A stretch of DNA of 46,840 nt, taken from Streptomyces sp. WM6378 (GTDB lineage: Bacteria; Actinomycetota; Actinomycetes; Streptomycetales; Streptomycetaceae). Positions 8,684 to 16,839 of this stretch are shown here, one piece after another; within the stretch, counting starts at the first letter, position 1, and every line of letters begins with the position of its first letter. Where the stretch lies: contig NZ_LGDD01000323.1 in NCBI RefSeq assembly GCF_001279695.1, positions 1 to 46,840 of the forward strand. The letters run 5' to 3'. The notes under the pieces are model-generated. The model made no database searches and was not told the DNA's origin. It saw only the letters and a list, made by a program, of their open reading frames with translations. Position numbers and translations under genes: made by a program.

Positions 8684-9013
8684 GACCCGGACATCCACCG
8701 CGCCATCCTCATTAACCGGCCGCACCGCACCGCGTTCGACGTCCCCATCCTCCTCACCGACGTCGACCCCGACGACGAAACGTCACCCGAACCACCCGAC
8801 ATCGTCGGCACCTCGGCGAGCGCCATGGCGGCCGCCGACCTCATCGACGCCCAGAACCACCTCGACAACCAGCGCCTCGACCACGCCCACCTCGCCCTGG
8901 ACTCCGCCGAAGGCTCCCTCGCCCAAGCCCTCCTCACCCGGCACCTCCTGCGCCTCCAAGTCCGTGGCTTCACCGAAGCCGTGCACTACGCACGCGTTGC
9001 AGGGCGGCGGTGA
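8684..9013 (+). CDS. Hypothetical protein, 5' end unclear (possibly truncated)
   Basis: From about 8684 the forward frame shows nearly exclusive G/C third positions and a coherent acidic-to-helical protein (HRTAFDVPILLTDVDPDDE, then AAADLIDAQNHLDNQRLDHA and HLALDSAEGSLAQALL), ending at 9013. No ATG, GTG or TTG with a ribosome binding site lies at the start of this good-codon stretch; upstream sequence in the same frame has poor codon use. A 5' truncation or a start hidden by a frameshift is likely. The family is not recognised. Confidence 0.45.
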   Translation, partial: DPDIHRAILINRPHRTAFDVPILLTDVDPDDETSPEPPDIVGTSASAMAAADLIDAQNHLDNQRLDHAHLALDSAEGSLAQALLTRHLLRLQVRGFTEAVHYARVAGRR

Positions 9014-9052
9014 TGAGGTCCTCGCGGGTCGCGGCCGAGGTGTCCCGGAGAT

Positions 9053-9082
9053 GTCCCAATCCGCTGGTCAGGAGGTTGGGAC
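9053..9082. terminator. Short hairpin downstream of the hypothetical gene
   Basis: GTCCCAA at 9053-9059 pairs with TTGGGAC at 9076-9082. There is no U-tract, which is common in streptomycete terminators. It lies 40 bases after the stop at 9013 and before the lectin promoter. Confidence 0.35.
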
Positions 9083-9246
9083 GGGGTAGGGACGTCCCAG
9101 TGGTCTGGCAGCGCGTGACCGGGCAGATCTGCACGCTACGTTCTTGCTGCACCGGATCCCCGCTGGCGTGCAACAGATCTGATCGTTGCCAACTCTGCCT
9201 GCGCCCGCCCGGGCAACCACCTCTCATCCAAGAAATAGGGTCTCCC

Positions 9247-9762
9247 ATGTTCAAGACACCCCTGTCCAAGAAGCGCATGACTACGGTCCTGGCCGCCGCT
9301 GCTGTGACGCCCGTTCTGATTCTTTCGACGTCGGGCAGCGCCTTCGCCGAGAGCCAGGTTCACTGGCGGAACGCGAAGACGGGCGGCTGTCTGATCACCG
9401 AAGCCACCGTGGGCGCGGAGCACCGCGTCAGCACGGACGCCCCGGGTCTGGTCCACTGTTTTGACCCGATCGGTCACCTCAAGAGCGACTGGTACGACGG
9501 TCAGGACAATCTGGAGAACTCCAATGGTGCCTGGACCGAGAAGGCGTCCAACGGCGAGTGCCTCACCTCCTACTGGCAGGGCCAGGTCTACACCGAGCCG
9601 TGCTCCAGCCCGGCCAACTACTACGAGCAGTGGTACGAGAAGTGGACCGGGAACGGCTTCAACCTGGTCAACCGCGAGACCGGGCAGTGCCTGGACAGCA
9701 ATTCCAGCGGCGACGTGTACACGCTGGCGTGCAACGGCGGTCAGTACCAGGTCTGGAAGTAG
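9247..9762 (+). CDS. Secreted ricin-type beta-trefoil lectin-like protein
   Basis: A 171-residue exported protein. It has a Sec signal peptide (KKRMTTVLAAAAVTPVLILS) with probable cleavage after SAFA. The mature part contains three repeats with the RICIN-type pattern of a Cys-Leu turn and terminal aromatic motif: WRNAKTGGCL, KASNGECLTSYW...YYEQWYEKW, and NRETGQCLDSNS...GQYQVWK. This is about one trefoil domain with no attached enzyme, so it probably binds carbohydrate in the wall or medium. The start is ATG 9247, preceded by a weak AATAGGG site. It is monocistronic. Confidence 0.85.
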   Translation: MFKTPLSKKRMTTVLAAAAVTPVLILSTSGSAFAESQVHWRNAKTGGCLITEATVGAEHRVSTDAPGLVHCFDPIGHLKSDWYDGQDNLENSNGAWTEKASNGECLTSYWQGQVYTEPCSSPANYYEQWYEKWTGNGFNLVNRETGQCLDSNSSGDVYTLACNGGQYQVWK

Positions 9763-10220
9763 CGCCCGCACGAGGCGGCGACCTCACGATGCCGCTCGGC
9801 GTCTCGGGCCCGCTGTGCTGTCGCGGCTTCGAATCGAGGCGGCGGGGCGACTCGCGAGCGGCACCTTCGGCTGTTGCCGGCCGAGGCAGGGGCTGCTCGC
9901 GTGCATCGGTATCCGCTGTGGAGTTCGCGGCCGCGGCTGCCGGTCAGAGCGACCACCGAACTCCGCGCCACCCGCACCTGAACATCCCCGGGCCGGGCCC
10001 GCGCACCCGCGGGTCCTCTGGGCCCGGCCCGTCCGCTTGCCGCCCCTCCCCGAGGCACTCGACACCTCAGGGAGACGGCCCCGCCCGCACCCACCCCGCC
10101 CTGGATGGCACCCCGTCGGTGCCGGGGGCTGCCGCGTGCGGGACGGTGGCGGCCATCAGGAGCGGGGGATGATGCCGCCTCCTCTCCGCGCTTTCCCATT
10201 CCCGCGCCCGCCTGGTCATC

Positions 10221-10260
10221 CCTCGGCGGCGCCCGGCCCTTACGCCGGGCGCCGCCGAGG
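10221..10260. terminator. Strong 17-bp GC hairpin
   Basis: CCTCGGCGGCGCCCGGC (10221-10237), loop CCTTAC, then its exact complement at 10244-10260. Such long perfect stems without a U-run act as terminators in streptomycetes. It is about 460 bases from the nearest confident gene end. Confidence 0.6.
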
Positions 10261-10577
10261 CTTTGCGGGGTGTTCCGACCTGGTGGGGGCCAGGTGGGAA
10301 CAACACCCGTTGCGGCGCGAAGTGTTGGCCGACCGTCGGGCGTGGGAGACAGGTGCGGCCGTCACGTGCTTCGAGCCCACAACAACCCTGCGGCCCGCGC
10401 GCCTGGTTGAGGAGCCTCCGGCCGGGTCTGCTCACGGGGCCGGTTGGCCTGTCAGGCGGGACCGACAGTCCCATTCCAGTGCGGCGGGGTGCGGAACCGT
10501 GGGGAGTGGGAACGCGCGGCCAGCGAGGTGCCCGCGCGGAGACGGTGAGCCTCGCCGCCCTCGGCAGAGCCGGGAAC

Positions 10578-10615
10578 GACTCAGGGCCCCGCCACAGATG
10601 ACGGGGCTCTGAGTC
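10578..10615. terminator. 14-bp hairpin, likely terminator of the glycine-rich gene
   Basis: GACTCAGGGCCCCG at 10578-10591 pairs with CGGGGCTCTGAGTC at 10602-10615 (one G-U pair, 10-base loop). It is 250 bases downstream of the reverse-strand gene ending at 10862. Confidence 0.5.
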
Positions 10616-10861
10616 GGTGCACCTACTGGGGTTGAGGCAACCGGTTCAACGAACGCCCGGCCGACAGGGTCCGAGCAAGGCGCCGTCGGCCCGGGGAGGA
10701 CCTGCCAGGCCTGGGTTCGGTTAAACGTCTCCTGCGACCGTGCCGTGGCTGTGTGCGGTCGGCTCGGGGGATTGGCGGACGGCGACGGTGCGCTCGAAGT
10801 CGAGCCCGTACTGCTCGTTGCCCGCGCACGGCGGTCGGGTGCATCGCTGGTTGTGCGACGC

Positions 10862-11491
10862 TCAGCAGGGGAGGGTGGTGTGACCGGCAGCGCCGGTGGC
10901 ACCCGTGGTGCCGTCAGCGGTGAACGTGGCAGCGGTGCCGTTGCCGCCGGGCTTGCCCGGACATACGGGGCTGGCGGCGCCGCCGGCGCCGCCCGTACCG
11001 CCCTTGTGGCCGCCTCCCGCCGTGGCGGCGCCACCGTTGCCGCCCAGGCCGCCGGAGATACCGGTCCCGGCGTCGCCGACGCCCCCTACGCCGCCCTTGC
11101 CACCAGTGCCATTGAATGTGGCGGCGCCACCGAACCCGCCGTTGCCGCCATTGCCGTTGGCCCCGCCTGCGCCTCCAGCACCACCGGCGCCGCCGACACT
11201 CGCAAGGCCGTTGGCGTTGCCGCCGGCGCCTCCGTTGCCTCCGTTGCCGTTGGCGCCGGACGCACCGCCGGTGCCGCCCAGGCCGCCGATCCCACCGTTG
11301 CTCCCCACGCCGTTGGCTCCGTTGCCACCGGGGAGCCCCAGGGCGCTGAGGCCGGTGTGGGTGCGGGCGATGCCCGCGTTGGTCTGCGCCGTTGTTGCGG
11401 AAGCAAGGGCGGGGGTAGCGGCGAGGCCCGCTACAGCGAACACGGCGACGAGAAGACTTCGGGGGATGGCGATGGTGCGCGTGAAGCGCAT
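10862..11491 (-). CDS. Secreted glycine-rich (PGRS-like) repeat protein
   Basis: A 209-residue exported protein. A signal peptide (IPRSLLVAVFAVAGLAATPA, then LASA) is followed by about 130 residues of GG-x repeats such as NGGNGGAGG and GGAGGAGGANGNGGNGG, with Ala/Asn/Thr at the third position. This is the pattern of mycobacterial PE_PGRS C-domains and other glycine-rich surface proteins. There is no PE domain. Two Cys, in SPVCPGKPGG and at the final residue, could form a disulfide. ATG 11491 is preferred because AAAGG lies upstream and the signal peptide then starts at once; the frame is open to 11539. The gene is preceded by an AT-rich region unlike its surroundings. Function unknown; a wall or spore-surface role is a guess. 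Confidence 0.75.
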   Translation of the reverse strand: MRFTRTIAIPRSLLVAVFAVAGLAATPALASATTAQTNAGIARTHTGLSALGLPGGNGANGVGSNGGIGGLGGTGGASGANGNGGNGGAGGNANGLASVGGAGGAGGAGGANGNGGNGGFGGAATFNGTGGKGGVGGVGDAGTGISGGLGGNGGAATAGGGHKGGTGGAGGAASPVCPGKPGGNGTAATFTADGTTGATGAAGHTTLPC

Positions 11492-11548
11492 GAGGTACGC
11501 CTTTCGGTTGTGCAGCCGAAGAAATTCTCCGACCGACAAAAACCACCC

Positions 11549-11650
11549 TAAACGAAAATTGCACGCACTACATGATAAATTATGATCAAATGTCTTGAAA
11601 TTGTGAAATTGGATAAATATTGGCCTGTAACTGGCGTTACTGATCTCGGC
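11549..11650. promoter_or_regulatory. AT-rich upstream region of the glycine-rich gene with tandem TGAAATTG
   Basis: About 100 bases with only around one third G+C in a window near 70%. It contains two head-to-tail copies of TGAAATTG (11596-11603 and 11604-11611). It lies 58-160 bases upstream of the start at 11491, so it is probably its promoter and a binding region for a nucleoid protein such as Lsr2; alternatively it is the end of an acquired segment next to the IS remnants. Confidence 0.5.
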
Positions 11651-11737
11651 GCATCAGGGTGATGTTTGTTGAACGTCCTGATGGTGGTGGGGTGTTGGCG
11701 GTAGACGGTGGTGTGTGAGGTATGCGGATGGGGGCGG

Positions 11738-11958
11738 GTGACGCCCGTGGCGCGGCAGCGGTGCCAGGAGCACGGCGAGGAAGGCCCGGTCATGGGGGGC
11801 GAACTTCCCCCTTTCCGGGTCGAGTTGCCGTTCAAGGACCGTGATCTGGTGGCGTAGAGCCAGGATCTCGGCGCCCTTGGCACGGTCGCTCACCGGGAGC
11901 AGCCGGAGCGCGACGAAGGCATTCGCCACGGTCAGACAGGCGAGACGCAGTAGCACAC
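11738..11958 (-). pseudogene. N-terminal fragment of an integrase-core (IS481/IS3-type) transposase
   Basis: The reverse strand encodes LTVANAFVALRLLPVSDRAK, EILALRHQITVLERQL and HDRAFLAVLLAPLP, the conserved N-terminal block of streptomycete integrase-core transposases. The homology ends near 11750 with no DDE catalytic domain. Its 5' side joins directly to the IS5-like fragment at about 11959, in a frame that reads through the junction, so a deletion or insertion fused two elements. Confidence 0.7.
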
Positions 11959-12333
11959 GACCTTCTTGCCTGCGTCCCATTCCCGGCTGTCGGTGCCGAC
12001 CGTTTCCGCAGCCCGCACGGGCTGGGAGTCGATGACCGCCGCGGTCGGCTCGGCGTCGCGTCCCTCCGCCCGCCGGACCTCGGCCCGCGGGTCGTTGTGG
12101 ACGGCGATGGTGAAGCCCTCCTTCGCCCAGCGTGTGAAAGTCGAGTGCAGTGTCTTCCAGGAGATGCCGTAGTCGGCAGGCAGGTTGCGCCACTTGTTGC
12201 CGTTGTCGGCAACAAAGCAGACGGCATCGATGACCAGGCGGCGGCAGTACTCCTCGGGATGCCCGCCGTTGCCGTCCAGCCAGGTCGGCCACGGCAGCAG
12301 CAGTGCGAGGCACCGCCACTCGGCGTCCGTCAT
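11959..12333 (-). pseudogene. IS5-family transposase, 3' truncated
   Basis: ATG 12333 (MTDAEWRCLALLLP) starts the N-terminal transposase domain (LVIDAVCFVADNGNKWRNLP). It runs into the first catalytic block (EGRDAEPTAAVIDSQPVRAA, then DSREWDAGKKV), where homology stops at about 11962. The remaining DDE domain is gone; a stop follows at 11932. The frame is open to 12399. Terminal inverted repeats could not be identified. Confidence 0.75.
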
Positions 12334-12399
12334 GTCTGTGGTGAACGGCGGGGCCGGGGCAGACGGTTGGCACCGTGGCCGAATCGGCAGGCCACACAC

Positions 12400-12913
12400 G
12401 AACAGCGAGTTTCCTCATCCTTGGTGACAGCGACGGGAGCAGCGGCGTACAACGGCATGACAGGACCTCTTGGTGTACCGGTCGGCTTCGACACCACCGT
12501 TGGTACCAAGGGGTCCTGCCCACTCGGGCGAAATAGCCAGTTCCGCCCCACCGCCGAAACGATCAGTTCACGGACGGGTACTGAGAGATCAGCGTCGCCA
12601 AGCCGTACGAGCCGTCTGCGACTACCCCGGCGGCTTCACGGTGGTCTTCCACGCCATGCCGCGCACTTCGTGAGATCCGGGCGCGTAGACGGTCCGGGAA
12701 CGGCAGCGGTGACCCGGCCGGAAGGATGTGTCTCCGGCCCTGTCACCGTGTGGGGAACAAAGCTGGGGCAGAGGACACCGCTGCGGTTCTTGCCGCATTG
12801 TGGGCGACGCTCCTGTTGTGTGGACGACGGTTGCGGGCACGCGCCCGAGACCATGGCTGTCCGCGTGCTTGGTTGATCGCCGCGTGCGGCTGACGGTCCA
12901 GCGCGACTCACCG
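12400..12913. other. Region without a supported gene
   Basis: About 510 bases between the IS remnant and the end of the prenyl synthase fusion. A forward fragment reading DYPGGFTVVFHAMPR looks protein-like but is short and has no start. Nothing else stands out; no terminator hairpin for the operon ending at 12914 was recognised. Confidence 0.4.
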
Positions 12914-14878
12914 TCAGTTGATTCGTTGTGTGGCCTGGCGCACGAGATATCGCAGTCGAGTCCGGTGGGGGGTGTCGGGCAGCCGGTCCAGGTGGCTTTG
13001 GGCCTGCTCGCCATACGTAGTGGCCAGGTTGCGGGCACGAACCACCGCTTGGGTGCCCTGGAGCACTCGGTGCAAGGCCGACAGAGCCCGTTCGTGGTCG
13101 GTGTCGTTCCACAAGGCGTGCAGTTCGTCCTGCTGATGCGGCGTGGCATGGGCGTACGCGAGCAGGATGGGCAGGGTGGGGCGATGATTTCTCAGATCGC
13201 TGGAGGCGTCCTTGCCGGCAGCCTCTGAGGTGCTGTCGTAGGGCAGGAGGTCGTCACGGATCTGGAAGGCCATGCCGAGAGCCAGGCCGTACGCGCTCAG
13301 CGCCTTGACCTGGTCGTTGCCTCCGTCGACGAGGTAGGCGCCAAGGCGGCTGGCGTAGGCGAAGAGCACAGCCGTTTTGAGTTTGATCATCTCCAGGTAA
13401 GTGTCCACCGGGCAGGTGAGATCGTCGGTAATGGACAGTTCGAGAGCGACGCCGCGCGTCAGGTCTTGGCCTGTTTGGCCCGCGTCGTTGAAGGCTTGGT
13501 TGAGGCGCTCTGCGGTGACGCCCTGTTCGCGGCAGCGGGAAAGCGCTTGGAGTGCCTTCATGAACAGGCCGTTGGCGGCCAGAATCGCGAAGTCCGCACC
13601 GAAGCGGGCGGGGGCCGAGTCCCGGCCCCTGCGCCGGTCGTCACCGTCGATGATGTCGTCGTTGATCAGGCTGGCGACATGGACCAGTTCGGTGCTGACT
13701 GCGGCCTGGACCACCACGGCGGTGTCCCCGCCGACCGCTCCGGCACCTTCCACGGTGAGAACCGGTCTGAGCAGCTTCCCGACGGGCAAGAGGGCGTGGC
13801 TCTGGATCGCGGCGAGCACTCCGTCCTGCGACTGCTCGCAGCAGCGCCGCAATTCTGCGCTGATCGCCCGGTGCGATGCCCAATGACGTACGTTGTCGGA
13901 CTGCTCGGGAGCATGGGGAGCAGCGATGGGAAGGCAGAGGGGAGCCGTTTCCGTGCGGGGTTGAGGGACGGCACCGGCCATGGATCCCAATGAGGAAACC
14001 GCCAGCCGTTTCAGAGAAGCCGTGCGCGGGCGGGGGCGTCGGCGCAGAACAGCGGGCAGATCCTCGGTCACGGTATCCAGATGCAGCCGGTACAGGGACT
14101 GCATGGTGTCGATTGCGGCTTTGCCATACGCAGGCAGGCCCGCCACCACCATGTCGGCGCCGGCCAGGAGAGCCGCGGCTCGGTCGGCTTCGCATCGCAG
14201 CGCCCGCAGCACCTCGGGAGTTGCCCTGCGGTTCATCAGATCTGTGGGATCGGCTGCGCAGTTGTCCAGGGTCTCTCTCGAGATTCCCAGCCACCCGCGC
14301 GCCAGGTCTTCGGAGAGATCACGCAGGTTGTCCACCCGGTCCAGGCCCTCACCGAACGACAGTACCGCCTGATCGAACGCAGGATCGTCGACCGGACCGC
14401 CCAGCAGGGGGCAGCCGAGCAGAACAGGCGCGCCCACCGCGTGGCGGGCGAACTCCGACAGTTCTGCCTCAGTGGCGAACTCGGTTCTCCCGATGTCTGC
14501 CCGGGTCGTCGCGACGAACCGCTCCAGTGAAGCCACCGGCAAGGCGAAAGCGCCAATGCTATGCACGATCGCCGCGCGCACAGGGTGCGCCGAATGGCCC
14601 GAACGGACTTCCGCCAGAAGCTCCTGCGTCTCCTCGGAAAACCGCGCGACATTGCCCTTGCGGTGATCCGCCAGGTCATCCACCCAGCGCACCACGGCTC
14701 CCACCGCGGCCATCGCCGGCCGGCGATGCGGCGGCAGGAACGCCCCGGCCATGGCCATGGTCCAGTCCGTCTTGAGCGCCAACTTGAAGCAAGCCCGGTA
14801 GGACTTCCTCAATCTGGTGTCCTTGATGCCTGCTAGATCGAGGCACTCGTCGAACTTGCCCAGTTCCCAACGTGCCAA
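12914..14878 (-). CDS. Fusion of phytoene/squalene-synthase-like and polyprenyl diphosphate synthase domains
   Basis: One 654-residue frame carries two isoprenoid synthase domains. Residues about 20-280 resemble squalene/phytoene synthases (head-to-head condensation): DDLAD at 67-71 and NLRDLSEDLARG at 184-195 match the two Asp-rich motifs. Residues about 335-654 are a trans-polyprenyl diphosphate synthase: GKLLRP at 367-372, first Asp-rich motif DDIID at 407-411 with RRRG, KT at 501-502, and second motif RDDLLPYD at 541-548 with GKD at 555-557. Small residues just before the first DD (VASLIN) could allow long chains. A Pro/Arg-rich linker (280-330) joins them. The TTG start at 14878 follows GAGAAAGG by seven bases. 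It is the last gene of an operon with DUF6230 and DUF6114 genes. The likely job is making a prenyl diphosphate and then condensing it; the product is unknown. Confidence 0.88.
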   Translation of the reverse strand: MARWELGKFDECLDLAGIKDTRLRKSYRACFKLALKTDWTMAMAGAFLPPHRRPAMAAVGAVVRWVDDLADHRKGNVARFSEETQELLAEVRSGHSAHPVRAAIVHSIGAFALPVASLERFVATTRADIGRTEFATEAELSEFARHAVGAPVLLGCPLLGGPVDDPAFDQAVLSFGEGLDRVDNLRDLSEDLARGWLGISRETLDNCAADPTDLMNRRATPEVLRALRCEADRAAALLAGADMVVAGLPAYGKAAIDTMQSLYRLHLDTVTEDLPAVLRRRPRPRTASLKRLAVSSLGSMAGAVPQPRTETAPLCLPIAAPHAPEQSDNVRHWASHRAISAELRRCCEQSQDGVLAAIQSHALLPVGKLLRPVLTVEGAGAVGGDTAVVVQAAVSTELVHVASLINDDIIDGDDRRRGRDSAPARFGADFAILAANGLFMKALQALSRCREQGVTAERLNQAFNDAGQTGQDLTRGVALELSITDDLTCPVDTYLEMIKLKTAVLFAYASRLGAYLVDGGNDQVKALSAYGLALGMAFQIRDDLLPYDSTSEAAGKDASSDLRNHRPTLPILLAYAHATPHQQDELHALWNDTDHERALSALHRVLQGTQAVVRARNLATTYGEQAQSHLDRLPDTPHRTRLRYLVRQATQRIN

Positions 14879-14905
14879 GGCTTGACCTTTCTCGGGAGGT
14901 GATTC

Positions 14906-15286
14906 CTACGGTGCCTTGCGCGTGCGTGGCTCGGGGGTCCAGGCCACGGTGATCGCTCCACCGGATGCCAGCAGCAGGAAACCGAGGAACAGGCCACCCA
15001 TGTTGGCCGCGACAAGGCTGACCAGGGACAGCATGAGAGCGAGAACCCCGGGGAAGAGTCGTCTTTCGGGTACGTGCCAGGTGGTGATCCCGGACACCAG
15101 GCACAGACTGCCCAGCAGCCATGCCGACGCGCCGGCGGTTCCCGAGAACGGCAACATGCTCAGGCCGTTCCAGGTGGTTAGCACGAGTTCGGCGCCGCCC
15201 AGGCACATCAACAGGCCGCCCCAGAAGGGACGTGTGCGATACCAGGGCAGCCAGCAGGACCGGACGGACGACCAAGGTCGGTTCAC
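14906..15286 (-). CDS. DUF6114 family membrane protein
   Basis: A 126-residue protein with about four hydrophobic helices and the family features PFWGGLLMCLGGAELVLT, then FPGVLALMLSLVSLVAANMG and GFLLLASGGAITVAWTP. The family is of unknown function and common in Streptomyces. GTG 15286 is preferred because GAGGAG of the preceding gene's end lies five bases upstream; GTG 15292 would give a GTGA overlap with the upstream stop. The prenyl synthase fusion starts 27 bases after its stop, so the genes are almost surely co-transcribed. It may anchor a product or partner in the membrane (inference). Confidence 0.8.
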   Translation of the reverse strand: MNRPWSSVRSCWLPWYRTRPFWGGLLMCLGGAELVLTTWNGLSMLPFSGTAGASAWLLGSLCLVSGITTWHVPERRLFPGVLALMLSLVSLVAANMGGLFLGFLLLASGGAITVAWTPEPRTRKAP

Positions 15287-15288
15287 AG

Positions 15289-15915
15289 TCACTCCTCGGA
15301 GCCCTGAGGGCTGGAGGGGCAGCCTTGTCGGCCGTGGACGAAGTCCGCGTGGAATCCCTTCGCGGCGAGGGTGGCAGCGGCGAACGTCCGGGGTTCGACG
15401 CGGACCTGGGATGCCGTGAAAGAGCCTGCTGTCAGCCTGAAGGGCGAAGCCTGGCCCCGACCCGTCAGGTCGGTTTTCATACTGGCGGCGGAAAGGGAAA
15501 CGCCCGAGGAGGTGAGGGAAGCAGCTTCGATGGTAAATCTCGAGCCGGAGAGCGTGTCGGCATACAGACGTGCAGTGGTAGCCCCGATCACCGGCAGCTC
15601 CACCGTGGACGTCACGCATACGCCATCGGCCTGAAAGTCCTCAAACAGCGACAGGAGCGCCGTATCGGAGTGCTCTCCCGAGGAGAGACCCGGAGCGATG
15701 GACAGGCCGGTCACGTGGATCTGATCCGCGGTGATCGCGACTGGTACGCGTCCGGTGAACGCGAACTGCAGCGCGCTGGCACTGCCAGTCGACAGCAGCG
15801 CATAGGCAGCCCCAAAAACAACTGTCAACACTGCCGCGCAATGCCGCCACCGAACATGCCCCGACGGTGCCACCAGGACCTCCGTCGGCTCGCTTGACCC
15901 GCCTTCGCAGCGCAA
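15289..15915 (-). CDS. DUF6230 family protein (exported or membrane-anchored)
   Basis: About 208 residues. After a cytoplasmic start comes one hydrophobic segment (HCAAVLTVVFGAAYALLSTG) and then an external domain of repeated Ala/Ser/Thr-rich beta strands (FTGRVPVAITADQIHVTGLS; LPVIGATTARLYADTLSG; AASMKTDLTGRGQASPFRLT) characteristic of DUF6230. Two Cys are present, at VCVTSTVEL and RQGC near the end. TTG 15915 with AGGAG upstream is preferred; ATG 15936 is the alternative. It heads the operon with DUF6114 and the prenyl synthase fusion. DUF6230 and DUF6114 genes usually occur side by side; their function is unknown to me. Confidence 0.75.
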   Translation of the reverse strand: MRCEGGSSEPTEVLVAPSGHVRWRHCAAVLTVVFGAAYALLSTGSASALQFAFTGRVPVAITADQIHVTGLSIAPGLSSGEHSDTALLSLFEDFQADGVCVTSTVELPVIGATTARLYADTLSGSRFTIEAASLTSSGVSLSAASMKTDLTGRGQASPFRLTAGSFTASQVRVEPRTFAAATLAAKGFHADFVHGRQGCPSSPQGSEE

Positions 15916-16205
15916 GGCCCACTCTCCTCTTCTCATAGGGTTCGTCACGCATGCCGGGCCCGAAAGCAACCGGGGCATCCGATGGGCTCCCCTCTGGGGC
16001 ATCGGCGCAGCAGCTCATTGCAGCCGCCCTGCCACCCGGACCCCGCGCTGGGACTACATGCAGTTCTGGCTCCGCATCAGCCGCTCGATCCCCTTCTCAG
16101 TAAGCCAATAGGGCATCCCGATCAACGCCACATGGCGCCAACCAGTGCTCCGCAAAAGACACGTTCACCCAAACGAGCACAACGAGGGGGAAGCAGCCGC
16201 CGCCC

Positions 16206-16772
16206 TCATCCTGGACGAGCCAAAGACTCCGCCCCGCTCGGCCCCTTCCCGAAGGCCCCACTCGCCGCATGCGGCTGTGCCACAGACGCCGACCACCCCC
16301 ACCGGAGGTGGTGGCACCGGCTGACCGCGGTACGCCAGCCATACCGCTCGTCCCACACCGGCGCCGGCACCTCCCCGCCGGCCTCCAACTGGACGGCGGC
16401 GGCCAGATGCTCCTCGCCCAGGCGCCGCACCGTCCACCACCTGCACCGGCGCGAGCCCCTGAGCTGCCAAGGCGTCGGCGACGCCTTGGAGGTAGGGCTG
16501 CACCGTACGGGCCCGCAGCTCGACGCCGACCATGTCGAGGGCTGCCCTGTGGACGGCCGGGGCGTAGCCGAGAGCCGTCGCGGCCTGGTCCGCGGTGGGG
16601 CCGGGCTCGGCCTGGAGCCGGTCGGCGATCCGCGCGCCGCGCAGCTGCGCGAGGTTGCGCTTGGCGGTGGTGTAGGCGAGGCGAGAGCGTCGATGACCTG
16701 CTCGATGGTCGCAGCCGGGTCGGCATCCGGCGTGGCGGCGATTCGGACCGGCAGTTCGTCGCGGGGGACCAT
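16206..16772 (-). pseudogene. DUF6292-like protein, two frameshifts
   Basis: ATG 16772 starts VPRDELPVRIAATPDADPAA. The frame must shift near 16680 to continue as AKRNLAQLRGARIADRLQAE and VQPYLQGVADALAAQGLAPV, and again near 16430 to give RRLGEEHLAAAVQLEAGGEV and VWDERYGWRTAV, the Trp-rich end seen in DUF6292 proteins. Two shifts in under 600 bases mean the gene is inactive or the sequence is poor here. In the family, such proteins are often associated with mobile or regulatory loci of actinomycetes. The assignment is by motif memory only. Confidence 0.5.
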
Positions 16773-16839
16773 GTCGCCGCTGCCCCCTGGGCCGGCCGCC
16801 CGGGGCGGCCCTGGGGGGCGCCGCAGGCGTCCTTGTGGG

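Larger units (their letters stand above)
9763..10861. other. Long intergenic region with two strong hairpins
   Basis: Roughly 1.1 kb between the lectin gene and the converging glycine-rich gene. Very GC-rich; long open frames exist on both strands but their products are Arg/Pro/Gly-rich without motifs, as expected for shadow frames. The only clear structures are the hairpins at 10221-10260 and 10578-10615. Confidence 0.5.

Noticed and set aside
10745..11585. Forward frames opposite the glycine-rich gene, giving Pro-rich or Ala/Gly-rich proteins
   Set aside because: GGC/GCC repeats read backwards always give Pro/Ala/Arg repeats; only the reverse-strand frame has a signal peptide and ribosome binding site.
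12914..14878. Carotenoid or hopanoid cluster
   Set aside because: No phytoene desaturase, lycopene cyclase, squalene-hopene cyclase or HpnE-like gene is nearby, so the standard pathways are not supported.
16003..16205. Short reverse-strand pieces such as YWLTEKGIERLMRSQ that resemble a transposase start
   Set aside because: Only about 20 residues with no further homology; too short to call an IS remnant.
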